Part shown: positions 41,368 to 49,190 of the stretch, in pieces
Layout: each line of letters opens with the position of its first letter
Position numbering within the stretch: position 1 is the first letter of the stretch
NCBI RefSeq assembly: GCF_037031225.1
Contig: NZ_JAYEZN010000001.1
Location: forward strand, 3,348,001-3,412,000
DNA from: Halorientalis sp. LT38
GTDB taxonomy: Archaea > Halobacteriota > Halobacteria > Halobacteriales > Haloarculaceae
DNA length: 64,000 nt
Direction: 5' to 3'
Position numbers and translations under genes: made by a program
The notes under the pieces: generated by a model
Database searches by the model: none
The model's input: only the letters and a program-made list of their open reading frames with translations
What the model was told of the DNA's origin: nothing

Positions 41368-42516
41368 ATGGTCGAATCTATCACCGTCGAACGACTCGCG
41401 GATCGAATCGACGCGGACGAACAGTTCACGCTCGTCGACACGAGACCGACCGACAGCTACGACGCCTGGCACGTCCGTGGCGCCGAGAACGTCCCGTACG
41501 ATCCCAGCGAGGGGCTCGACCAGCAGCAACTGGACGACGTGTCGAAACTGGCCGACGGGCGATCGATCGTCGCCATCTGCGGGAAGGGGCTGACGTCGAC
41601 GCCCTTCGGACTCGAACTCGCCGAGAACGGCTTCGAGGACGTCTCGGTCGTCTCCGGGGGCATGGAAGCCTGGAGCAAAGTCTACGAGGTCGTCCCGATC
41701 CCGACGGACGACGAGGATCTCGTCGTGCGACAGGTTCAGCGTCGGGCGAAGGGATGTCTCGGGTACGTCGTCGGGTCGCGGTCGTCTGGCACGGCCGTCG
41801 TGGTCGATGCCACCCGGCAGACCGACCAGTTCAAAGTCGCCGCACAGGACGCCGGGCTGGTGATCGACGGCGTCCTCGACACGCACGTCCACGCCGATCA
41901 CATCTCGGGTGGGAGCAAACTCGCCGACGCGGTCGGTGTCGAGTACTACCTCGGCGACCACGCCGAAGACCGTGGCGTCGAGTACGAGTTCACGCCACTG
42001 TCGGACGGCGAGGTGATCGAGGTCGGGGACGTGACCGTCGAGGCGCTCCACGCGCCGGGGCACACCTCCGAGATGCTCAACTACCGCGTCGGTGACGAAC
42101 TGCTTGTGACCGGTGACACGCTGTTCGTCGACTCGGTCGGGCGAACCGAACTCCAGTTCGGCGAGGCGGACGCAGCACACGGTGCGGAACTCCTGTACGA
42201 GACCCTGCACGAGACGATCCTGGAACTGCCGGCGGACCTGACGGTCCTTCCGGGGCACGTCGCCGTGACCAGCGACGGGCGGTACGAGAACGGGTCGCCG
42301 GGACAGTCGATATCGGCTCGCCTGGGCGATCTCGGCGAGGAACTGGCGTTGCTCCAGCTCGACCGCGAGGCGTTCGTCGACCGGTTGAGAGACGACGCCC
42401 CGGAGAAACCCCCGAACTACGAGGACGTCATCGCGATCAACACCGGGACGGAGGACGTCGGAACGGAGCAGGAGGCCACCGAACTCGAACTCGGGCCGAA
42501 CAACTGCGCCGCCTGA
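41368..42516 (+). CDS. Rhodanese and metallo-beta-lactamase fusion, persulfide dioxygenase-like
   Basis: The 382-residue protein has an N-terminal rhodanese domain (about 5-110) with Cys71 in AICGKGLTS. The MBL domain (about 125-330) has THVHADHISGG, GHTSEM and GDTLFVDSVGRTEL. Rhodanese carries persulfide sulfur and the MBL part is like ETHE1, which oxidises glutathione-type persulfide to sulfite with iron and oxygen. In haloarchaea the small-thiol partner would differ. The TauE-type exporter gene sits next to it with its end only eight bases away, consistent with removal of the sulfite made. Confidence 0.85.
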   Translation: MVESITVERLADRIDADEQFTLVDTRPTDSYDAWHVRGAENVPYDPSEGLDQQQLDDVSKLADGRSIVAICGKGLTSTPFGLELAENGFEDVSVVSGGMEAWSKVYEVVPIPTDDEDLVVRQVQRRAKGCLGYVVGSRSSGTAVVVDATRQTDQFKVAAQDAGLVIDGVLDTHVHADHISGGSKLADAVGVEYYLGDHAEDRGVEYEFTPLSDGEVIEVGDVTVEALHAPGHTSEMLNYRVGDELLVTGDTLFVDSVGRTELQFGEADAAHGAELLYETLHETILELPADLTVLPGHVAVTSDGRYENGSPGQSISARLGDLGEELALLQLDREAFVDRLRDDAPEKPPNYEDVIAINTGTEDVGTEQEATELELGPNNCAA

Positions 42517-42523
42517 CCCCACG

Positions 42524-43309
42524 CTACAGTTCGGGGGCCGCCGTGAACAGGAGGACGATAGCGTTCACGGTCAACAGCAGGAGGACGAGCCACTGGAAGA
42601 TGTCCTCGGGGATGTGGTCGAAGATGTAGACCCCGATCCAGGCGCCGAGAAACACCATCGGAATCGCGACGAGGGCCTCCACGAGGAGCGGGGTCGTCAC
42701 CGCTCCCGTGTACGAGAGCGCTCCCAGACGGTACAGCATGAGCGTTCCGAAGAAGGCGGTGAAGACGGCCTTCATCTCCTCGCCGCTCCAGAACCCGCTC
42801 GCCGACATGAAGGCGCCGTAGACGATCATGGGCGGTCCCGGGACCGCCACGGCTCCGCCGAAGATACCGGCGAACAGTCCCGCGGACGCGCCGACGACCT
42901 TCCCCGGCCGGTAGTCTCTGGCTTCGATCCAGTCGGTGACCGCGTCGAGCTGCTGGGTCGAACCCACCACGATGACGGCCAGGACCAGCACGAGGCCGAT
43001 GGTGAGGCGCAGTTGCGTCTCGTCGAACCGGCTGAACACGTAGATCCCCAGCGGCATCCCGACGACGAGTCCGCTGACGGGGACGAGCCAGCGCCGCCAG
43101 TCGAAGGCCTCGCGGACGCTCCACCACACGCGGCCGTTGCTCACGACGGCGGTGACGGTGAAGACGATGGAGGCGCTCGAGGGACTCCGGAACAGGGGCA
43201 AAATCCCCATCGACACCTGTGCGAACCCGAACCCGGCGATTCCGTGGACGAGGGACGCGACCAGAATGACGACAGCAGTGAGCGCGGTGGTTCCCCAGCC
43301 GCCGATCAT
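42524..43309 (-). CDS. TauE/SafE-family anion (sulfite) exporter
   Basis: The 261-residue membrane protein has about eight helices and the TauE pattern: VASLVHGIAGFGFAQVSMGILPL at the N-terminus and VGASAGLFAGIFGGAVAVPGPPMIVY in the middle. Members export sulfite, sulfoacetate or related anions. It converges with the rhodanese-MBL gene, whose reaction would make sulfite, so a sulfur-detoxification role is plausible but not proven. Confidence 0.85.
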   Translation of the reverse strand: MIGGWGTTALTAVVILVASLVHGIAGFGFAQVSMGILPLFRSPSSASIVFTVTAVVSNGRVWWSVREAFDWRRWLVPVSGLVVGMPLGIYVFSRFDETQLRLTIGLVLVLAVIVVGSTQQLDAVTDWIEARDYRPGKVVGASAGLFAGIFGGAVAVPGPPMIVYGAFMSASGFWSGEEMKAVFTAFFGTLMLYRLGALSYTGAVTTPLLVEALVAIPMVFLGAWIGVYIFDHIPEDIFQWLVLLLLTVNAIVLLFTAAPEL

Positions 43310-43520
43310 CGTGACCCTCTCCGGGGCGGTCCGTGCATGGGCGCTGTGCTTTCACGACGACCGTGATGTCGGTTGTTGCGACTTCCTTGAACACCGACCG
43401 TGAGTGAGAAACCCATACATATTTGACCGTCGGCGGAGAGTACCCGGTACACATGTGTGTCAATTCTAAACAGGGAGTGAGTTTCTCGGGAACCACGGCG
43501 GCCGACGGGGTGTGATCCGG

Positions 43521-45221
43521 ATGGAGATCACGGTCGACGGCGAGACCGACGAGGACACAGCGCGGGTGATCGCCACGGCGGTGGCCGAACACCTGGGTCG
43601 TCCCGTCGAGGTCGTGGCGCCGGACGGCGATTCGGTCGCCACCGACGAGTCCGAGTGGAACGGTGGCGGCGACATCGTCACCGAGCGCGAACAGCGCCTG
43701 CGCGACCAGATCGAGGCGATCCTCTCCGGCGGGCCCGAGCGAGGCCACGAGAAACTCGACGACCTCGGCAAGGCCTTCGTTCGCGACAGGCTCGACCTGC
43801 TGTTCGACGAGATCACGTACGAGGACGGCACATTCGCCCGGTTCACCGACGACGACGAACTGCCCGCGGACGGGCTCCTGACCGGCGTGGGGACCATCGA
43901 CGGCCGCGAGGTGTTCTTCACCGCCAACGATTATTCCGTGAAGGCCGGGTCGCTCGGCCAGATGGGCGTCGAGAAGGAGATCCGCCTCTCGGAGCGCGCC
44001 GCCGAGGCCGGCGCACCCATCGTCCGCCTGATCGACTCGACCGGGGCGCGGCTGAACGCCGAGGAACGGGAGAAAGGCGACACGCACATGGACCGCTACC
44101 GCGGGGGGAAGATGTTCTACAATCAGTGTCTCCACTCGGGGCAGATCCCACAGATCGGCGTCCTCTACGGCCCGGACATCGCCGGCTCGGCCTACACCCC
44201 CGTCTTCTGTGACTTCCTGATCATGGTCGAGGACATCTCCGGGATGGCCATCGCCTCCCCGCGGATCGTCGAGGCGATGACCGGCGAGGCCGTCGACATG
44301 GCGGAACTGGGCGGCCCGGACGTCCACGCCACCCAGTCCGGGAGCGCAGACCTCGTCGTCCCGGACGAGGAGAGCGCCGTCGCCGCGGTCAAAGCCCTGC
44401 TCTCCTACCTCCCGCAACGCTACGACGCGCCCAATCCGACCCGCGAGCCGAAGCCCCCCGTCAAGAACCCGAAGGGGCTGGACGCGGTGATCCCCGAGGA
44501 ACCCAACGCGGCCTACGACGTCCACGAGGTGATCGACCGGATCGTCGACCGCGACTCCTGGTTCGAGACCAAACCCCGCTTCGCCCCCGAGATCGTGACC
44601 GGCTTCGCCCGGATGGGCGGCCGGCCAGTGGGGATCGTCGCCAACCAGCCCAACCACGTCAGCGGCGCGATCTTCCCCGACTCGGCGGAGAAGGCCGCGG
44701 AGTTCGTCTGGATCTGCGACGCCTACGAGATCCCGCTGGTCTACCTCTGTGACACCCCCGGCTTCATGGTCGGCTCGAAGGTCGAGCGCGAGGGGATCCT
44801 CCAGCGCGGCCGGAAGTTCATCTACGCCACGTCGAACGCGCAGGTGCCAAAATTCTGCGTGATCACGCGCAAGGCCTACGGCGCGGGGATCTACGCGATG
44901 TGCGGGCCATCGTTCGGGCCCGACGCGACGCTCGCGCTCCCGAGCGCCGAGATCTCGGTGATGGGTCCCGACGCGGCCGTCCACGCGCTCTTCGGCGGCC
45001 AACTGGAGGACATGGAGGGCGAGACGCGCGAGGCGTTCATCGACAGCGCCAAAGCGCAGTTCGACGAGTTCGTCGACCTCCGGGCCCAGGCCGCGAAGAT
45101 GCAGGTCGACGAACTCCTCCCGGCGGGCGACCTCCGCGAGCAACTCCTGGCCCGGCTCTCCGCCTTCCGGAACAAGCGGCGCGACGACCCCGATCGTCAC
45201 CACGGCACGGTACTGTTCTGA
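43521..45221 (+). CDS. Acyl-CoA carboxylase, carboxyltransferase subunit
   Basis: The protein has 566 residues from ATG 43521 (GTG 43512 adds three). The body from about residue 60 is a complete carboxyltransferase: GTIDGREVFFTANDYSVKAGSLGQMG, then GPDIAGSAYTPVFCDF, and the second crotonase half with RMGGRPVGIVANQP and GAGIYAMCGPSFGPDA. It moves carboxyl from biotin to acetyl- or propionyl-CoA. The first 45 residues form an added small alpha-beta domain (TARVIATAVAEHLGRPVEVVAPDG) not found in most bacterial homologues. No biotin carboxylase gene is adjacent. Confidence 0.88.
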   Translation: MEITVDGETDEDTARVIATAVAEHLGRPVEVVAPDGDSVATDESEWNGGGDIVTEREQRLRDQIEAILSGGPERGHEKLDDLGKAFVRDRLDLLFDEITYEDGTFARFTDDDELPADGLLTGVGTIDGREVFFTANDYSVKAGSLGQMGVEKEIRLSERAAEAGAPIVRLIDSTGARLNAEEREKGDTHMDRYRGGKMFYNQCLHSGQIPQIGVLYGPDIAGSAYTPVFCDFLIMVEDISGMAIASPRIVEAMTGEAVDMAELGGPDVHATQSGSADLVVPDEESAVAAVKALLSYLPQRYDAPNPTREPKPPVKNPKGLDAVIPEEPNAAYDVHEVIDRIVDRDSWFETKPRFAPEIVTGFARMGGRPVGIVANQPNHVSGAIFPDSAEKAAEFVWICDAYEIPLVYLCDTPGFMVGSKVEREGILQRGRKFIYATSNAQVPKFCVITRKAYGAGIYAMCGPSFGPDATLALPSAEISVMGPDAAVHALFGGQLEDMEGETREAFIDSAKAQFDEFVDLRAQAAKMQVDELLPAGDLREQLLARLSAFRNKRRDDPDRHHGTVLF

Positions 45222-45278
45222 ACTGGCCGCGTCCACCAGTCACGCCGCCCTCCGAACCGACGACGGCCCTCGATCCGG

Positions 45279-45479
45279 TTACGCGTCGGTCGACGCGTCG
45301 GGGCTCTCGCTCAACTCGGACCACGCCAGGACGAGCGCGAAGGCGACCACGCCCATCCCGAGGGAGACGCCCATCGGCAGGTCGACGCCGACGAACGCCA
45401 GCACGACCGGGAGTTCGACGAACAGCGGCACGAAGAACGCGCCGACGATCAGCAGGGCCGCGGGTGAGAGGCGGCTCAT
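45279..45479 (-). CDS. cbaC: Small subunit of the cba-type oxidase
   Basis: The 66-residue protein has two hydrophobic helices (about 8-28 and 34-52) and an acidic tail. It is the last gene of the oxidase operon, overlapping the subunit I stop by four bases (45476-45479). The same gene order is known for the Natronomonas cba oxidase, whose cbaC encodes a small membrane protein of this type. The exact role in the complex is not clear. Confidence 0.75.
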   Translation of the reverse strand: MSRLSPAALLIVGAFFVPLFVELPVVLAFVGVDLPMGVSLGMGVVAFALVLAWSELSESPDASTDA

Positions 45480-47242
45480 GCGATCACCTCCAGCAAGGGC
45501 GCGATGACTGCCGGCGACGCTTCGTGGCCTGCTGGGTAGAGACCGGCGCCCTGGACGATGCTGTACAGCGGCAGCGAGTACGCCAGGATCACCAGCACGA
45601 CGGCGATCAGCGCCCAGAGTTTGAGGTTGTCGAGGATCGTCGGCGACTGTTCGGGGCCGGACAGGGCCGGCGGCAGCGCCGCGTCGAGGCCGCGTGCGGG
45701 CTTGTTGTTCATCGCGGTGAGGCCGACGTTCACGAGGAACAACAGCGCCGAGACGAACAGCAGGACGCCGCCGAAGGCCATCTGCAGGCGGAGATTGCCG
45801 ACCGACCCGGCGACGGTCTCGAAGGCGATCTGCGAGTACTGGGGTTCGGCGGTCCGGCGGGGGATGCCCGCGAGTCCGCCCCGGTGCATCGCAGCGGACA
45901 TGAACACCATGCCGATGAACCAGAGGACGACCTGGAACAGCCCGATCGGGCGGCTGTACAGTTCCCGACCCGTGATCCGGGGGACGAGCCAGTAGGAGCC
46001 CGCCATGAACGTCAGCGCGACGGCCGTCCCGACGGTGAGGTGGAAGTGGCCGGGCACCCAGATGGTGTTGTGGACGAGGTAGTTGATGTTCATCCCGGCG
46101 TTGACCATCCCGCTGAATCCGCCGGCGGCGAACATCAGGCCCGCGAGTGCCATCCCGGTGAACGCCGGATCGCGCCACGGCAGGGCCTTGAGCCAGCCGA
46201 AGTAGCCCGTGCCGCCGCGCTGGCGTGCGCCGTGTTCGATGCTCGCGACGACCGTGAAGGCCGTCAGCAGGCTCGGCAACAGCAGGAACATCGTGTTCGT
46301 CATCGCGATGAACTTGAACCCTTCCGCGATGCCGGGATCGACGTACTGGTGGTGGATCCCGACCGGCGTCGAGAGCAACAGGAAGAGCACGAAGACGACG
46401 CGTGCGAGCGGGTCGCTGAACAGCCGCCCGCCGGAGATCTTCGGGAGGACCGTGTACCACAGCAAGTACGCCGGCATCAGCCAGAAGTAGACGACGGGGT
46501 GGCCGAAGAACCAGAACAGCGTCCGCGTGAGTAGCGGGTTCGGTGCGGGCATGAGCCCGAGCGACCACGGGATCAGGAAGACGACGACTTCGACGGCGAC
46601 GCCCATTGTGGCGATGAACCACATGAGCATCGTCGTCAGGACCATGAAGGACTGCAGGGGGATCCGCTCGCCGGGGTTCTCGCTACGCCAGGCCAGGAAC
46701 TGGCGGAACCAGTCGATGCCGGCGAGCCACGTCCCGACGATAAAGAGCGCGAGCCCGATGTAGAACAGGGGGTGTGCCTGCAGTGGTGCGTAGAAGGTAA
46801 ACAGGACGTCCGCGCTGATGTCGGAGGCCGGGATCAGTCCGCCGAGGATCGAGACGCCCGCCATCGTGGTCCCGAGAGACATCGCGGCGACCCAGAACCA
46901 GGTGAACGGCTTGCTCACCGGTGGTCGATCCAGACTCCGCGTGTTCGCCCACGCGAACACGCCGGCGAGGAAGAAGATGGTGAACACGATGGCCAACAAG
47001 ACGCCGTGGAGGGTCAACAGGGTGTAGTAGTCCGTCGAGTCGAAGAGTCTGAGGACGTTCGTCCGGTGGAGCGCCTGGAACAGTCCCATCAACGCTCCCA
47101 CACCGAACGCCACGAAGGCCGTCAAAAACAGGGATCTGACGACCCGCGAGACGTGGGGGTACTGGATCAGAAAGGAGTTGTCCGGGAGCATCTCCCCGGA
47201 CGAATCGGCGGTCTCGCCGACGGTCCCACCGGGCGTGCTCAC
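45476..47242 (-). CDS. cbaA: cba-type (ba3-like) terminal oxidase subunit I
   Basis: The 588-residue integral membrane subunit has the haem-copper oxidase core: LTLHGV (low-spin haem ligand), FGHPVVYFWLMPAYLLWY with the His-Tyr cross-link pair, HHQYVDPG (CuB ligands) and HNTIWVPGHFHLT (haem ligands). The pattern is that of B-type oxidases such as ba3, without the A-family D-channel motif. It reduces oxygen to water and pumps protons. It overlaps subunit II upstream and the small subunit downstream, each by four bases. Confidence 0.93.
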   Translation of the reverse strand: MSTPGGTVGETADSSGEMLPDNSFLIQYPHVSRVVRSLFLTAFVAFGVGALMGLFQALHRTNVLRLFDSTDYYTLLTLHGVLLAIVFTIFFLAGVFAWANTRSLDRPPVSKPFTWFWVAAMSLGTTMAGVSILGGLIPASDISADVLFTFYAPLQAHPLFYIGLALFIVGTWLAGIDWFRQFLAWRSENPGERIPLQSFMVLTTMLMWFIATMGVAVEVVVFLIPWSLGLMPAPNPLLTRTLFWFFGHPVVYFWLMPAYLLWYTVLPKISGGRLFSDPLARVVFVLFLLLSTPVGIHHQYVDPGIAEGFKFIAMTNTMFLLLPSLLTAFTVVASIEHGARQRGGTGYFGWLKALPWRDPAFTGMALAGLMFAAGGFSGMVNAGMNINYLVHNTIWVPGHFHLTVGTAVALTFMAGSYWLVPRITGRELYSRPIGLFQVVLWFIGMVFMSAAMHRGGLAGIPRRTAEPQYSQIAFETVAGSVGNLRLQMAFGGVLLFVSALLFLVNVGLTAMNNKPARGLDAALPPALSGPEQSPTILDNLKLWALIAVVLVILAYSLPLYSIVQGAGLYPAGHEASPAVIAPLLEVIA

Positions 47243-47808
47243 GCGGACTCACCTCCCGTCGCGGTCGCGGTCGCGTTGGTCGTCCCGTTTCCACCGGTCT
47301 GTGTTTGCGTGTCGTCCTGCATCGTGAAGTTCGACGGTTCTTTGACGAGCAACTCGGACGCCATGCCGTGGTGGCCGGAGCCACAGTACTCGTGACAGAC
47401 GATGCCGTACTCACCCGGGTCGTCGAATTCGACGGTGAGCTTCGACACTTCGCCGGGGATGACCATCGTGTTGGCGTTCGTGCCCACGACCTGGAACCCG
47501 TGGACCACGTCCCGCGACGTCACGTAGAAGGTGACCGTGCTATTGGCGGGCAACTCGACCGTTCCGGGCCGGAACGCGAACTGCATGGCGACGATGTGGA
47601 CCTCGTACTCGCCGGGGCCGACCTTCGTGACCCCGGGGTCGTCGAACCCGGTCGTGTTCCCGAGCTCGCTCGGGTTCACCTGCCCGCCCTCGTCGTTGAC
47701 CATGACGACGCCGGCGCCCACCGCGCCGTAGACGATGGTCGAGATGAACCCGACGATCAGGAGCAGGGACGCCCCCAGCCACAGTTTCTCGTAGTCGTGG
47801 ACGTGCAT
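47239..47808 (-). CDS. cbaB: cba-type oxidase subunit II with CuA site
   Basis: The 189-residue protein has one N-terminal helix (about 12-35) and an outer cupredoxin domain. Its CuA ligands are His103, Cys138, Glu140, Cys142, His146 and Met149 (CHEYCGSGHHGM). It accepts electrons from a mobile carrier, likely a halocyanin, and passes them to subunit I. The acidic threonine-rich tail is haloarchaeal. It overlaps subunit I by four bases and follows the small subunit by six. Confidence 0.92.
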   Translation of the reverse strand: MHVHDYEKLWLGASLLLIVGFISTIVYGAVGAGVVMVNDEGGQVNPSELGNTTGFDDPGVTKVGPGEYEVHIVAMQFAFRPGTVELPANSTVTFYVTSRDVVHGFQVVGTNANTMVIPGEVSKLTVEFDDPGEYGIVCHEYCGSGHHGMASELLVKEPSNFTMQDDTQTQTGGNGTTNATATATGGESA

Positions 47809-47814
47809 CCGCGA

Positions 47815-48045
47815 TCACCCCACCACCGTCGGCCCGTTGGCGAGGAACTCGACGAAGTACATGTACGTCCACATGAAGACGAGGATGAGGAAGTACACGA
47901 AGAGCAGCGAGAGCGTCCCCTTCGGATCGAACTCCCCCTGGGAGAGCGGTCGCTGCACTTCGGCGTCGCGAACGAGCGTTCCGTCGGCGTACGCGTCTTC
48001 GCCGACGCCCGTCTCGTCGTCCGTCGCTGATTCTACCGTCGGCAT
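47815..48045 (-). CDS. cbaD: Small subunit at the head of the oxidase operon
   Basis: The 76-residue protein has an acidic N-terminal half and one hydrophobic helix (about residues 47-68: LSLLFVYFLILVFMWTYMYFVEF). The position first in the operon matches cbaD of the Natronomonas cba oxidase. The start ATG at 48045 lies immediately below the palindrome and TATA box, so longer starts upstream are rejected. Confidence 0.78.
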   Translation of the reverse strand: MPTVESATDDETGVGEDAYADGTLVRDAEVQRPLSQGEFDPKGTLSLLFVYFLILVFMWTYMYFVEFLANGPTVVG

Positions 48046-48048
48046 GAA

Positions 48049-48075
48049 CGAACATTCGCACATGTTCGTTTTATA
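48049..48075 (-). promoter_or_regulatory. cba operon promoter with overlapping palindromic operator
   Basis: On the reverse strand a TATAAAA box (48069-48075) is followed at once by CGAACAT-GTGCGA-ATGTTCG (48068-48049), a perfect 7+7 inverted repeat. It ends three bases before the start codon, covering the predicted transcription start. Binding there would block initiation. The regulator is unknown. Confidence 0.6.
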
Positions 48076-48145
48076 CAACACCGGGCATTCCCAGCGGGTG
48101 AAAATCGAGCCGGGCTGATTTATCACGACACCCCGAACGCCCGGT

Positions 48146-48358
48146 ATGAAACAGGTAATCGACGCGCTCTCGCCCCGGCGGCTGGTGGCCATCGGACTGC
48201 TCGCCCTCGTGCCGGTCCTGACCTTCGGCTTCACGCGCACGTACTACGTGGCCGCGGCAGTCACGGTGACGAACGTCGCCCTGATCACGACGAGTCTCTA
48301 CCTGCTTTTCTCCCCCATCGCCCCGGACGACGACGGGGCAGGGGCCGCACACGGGTGA
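48146..48358 (+). CDS. Small membrane protein, divergent from the oxidase operon
   Basis: The 70-residue protein has two hydrophobic segments (about 14-31 and 34-56) and an acidic tail. The family is not recognised. It heads a possible operon with the SafE-like protein and the copper ATPase, which follow at 20-base spacing or overlap. A role in oxidase assembly is inferred only from position. Confidence 0.6.
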   Translation: MKQVIDALSPRRLVAIGLLALVPVLTFGFTRTYYVAAAVTVTNVALITTSLYLLFSPIAPDDDGAGAAHG

Positions 48359-48377
48359 TGGACCGGGCTGATCGACG

Positions 48378-49190
48378 ATGACGGCGGCGCTCCTCCAGTT
48401 GACCGGCGTCGAGGCGGTCGGGTCGAACGTCGACCTGCTGGTGTTCGCCGTCATCGGCCTCCTGGGGGGCGCGCACTGTCTCGGGATGTGCGGGCCGCTG
48501 GTGACGCTGTACGCCGACCGCGTGGACGCACGGACTGGGACCGACCGGACCCATCGCCTCACCCCAGTCGCCGTCCGGCAACACCTGCTGTTCAACCTCG
48601 GGCGCACCGTCAGCTACGCCGTCGTCGGCGCGCTCGCGGCCGCAGCCGGCGGACTGGTGTTCGCTTCGGTCGACGGGCTCCCGTCGATCGCGAATTCCGT
48701 CCGGATCGCCGCCGGGCTGACCGTCGGCGCGGTCATCGTCGCGACGGGGATCAGATACCTGCTCGGCGGCACCGGCCACCTCGACCGGTTCACGCCCGCC
48801 GTCGTCGCACGGGGGTTCCAGCGGATCAGCGGGTGGCTCACCGCGCGGGTCGATCGGCTGGTCGGCGGGCCGAAAATCGTCGGCCTCGGCGCCGTTCACG
48901 GGATCCTCCCCTGTCCGATCCTCTATCCCGCGTACGTGTACGCGTTCGCGCTGGGTGATCCCCTCCGGGCCGCGCTCAGCCTCGGCGTCCTCGGGCTGGG
49001 GACCGTCCCGACCCTCTTCGCCTACGGGACGGTGCTCGGCACGCTCGGTGACGGCCACCGGCGGACGCTCCACCGGCTGCTGGGCGGAGCCTTTGTCCTG
49101 CTCGGGTACATCCCCCTCTCGCACGGCCTCGTGTTGCTCGGGGTCCGGGTCCCGATGTTGCCGGTGCCGTTCTACCAGCCCCTCGCATGA
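48378..49190 (+). CDS. SafE/DsbD-like membrane protein, probable copper-related oxidase assembly factor
   Basis: The 270-residue protein has about six helices and the motif FAVIGLLGGAHCLGMCGPLVTLYA. The conserved cysteines (HCLGMC and LPCPILYPAYV) are those of the sulfite exporter TauE/SafE-related DsbD_2 group. In bacteria such proteins sit with CcoI/FixI copper ATPases and cytochrome oxidase assembly genes. Here its end overlaps the start of such an ATPase by four bases, so a copper-delivery role is likely. Confidence 0.8.
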   Translation: MTAALLQLTGVEAVGSNVDLLVFAVIGLLGGAHCLGMCGPLVTLYADRVDARTGTDRTHRLTPVAVRQHLLFNLGRTVSYAVVGALAAAAGGLVFASVDGLPSIANSVRIAAGLTVGAVIVATGIRYLLGGTGHLDRFTPAVVARGFQRISGWLTARVDRLVGGPKIVGLGAVHGILPCPILYPAYVYAFALGDPLRAALSLGVLGLGTVPTLFAYGTVLGTLGDGHRRTLHRLLGGAFVLLGYIPLSHGLVLLGVRVPMLPVPFYQPLA

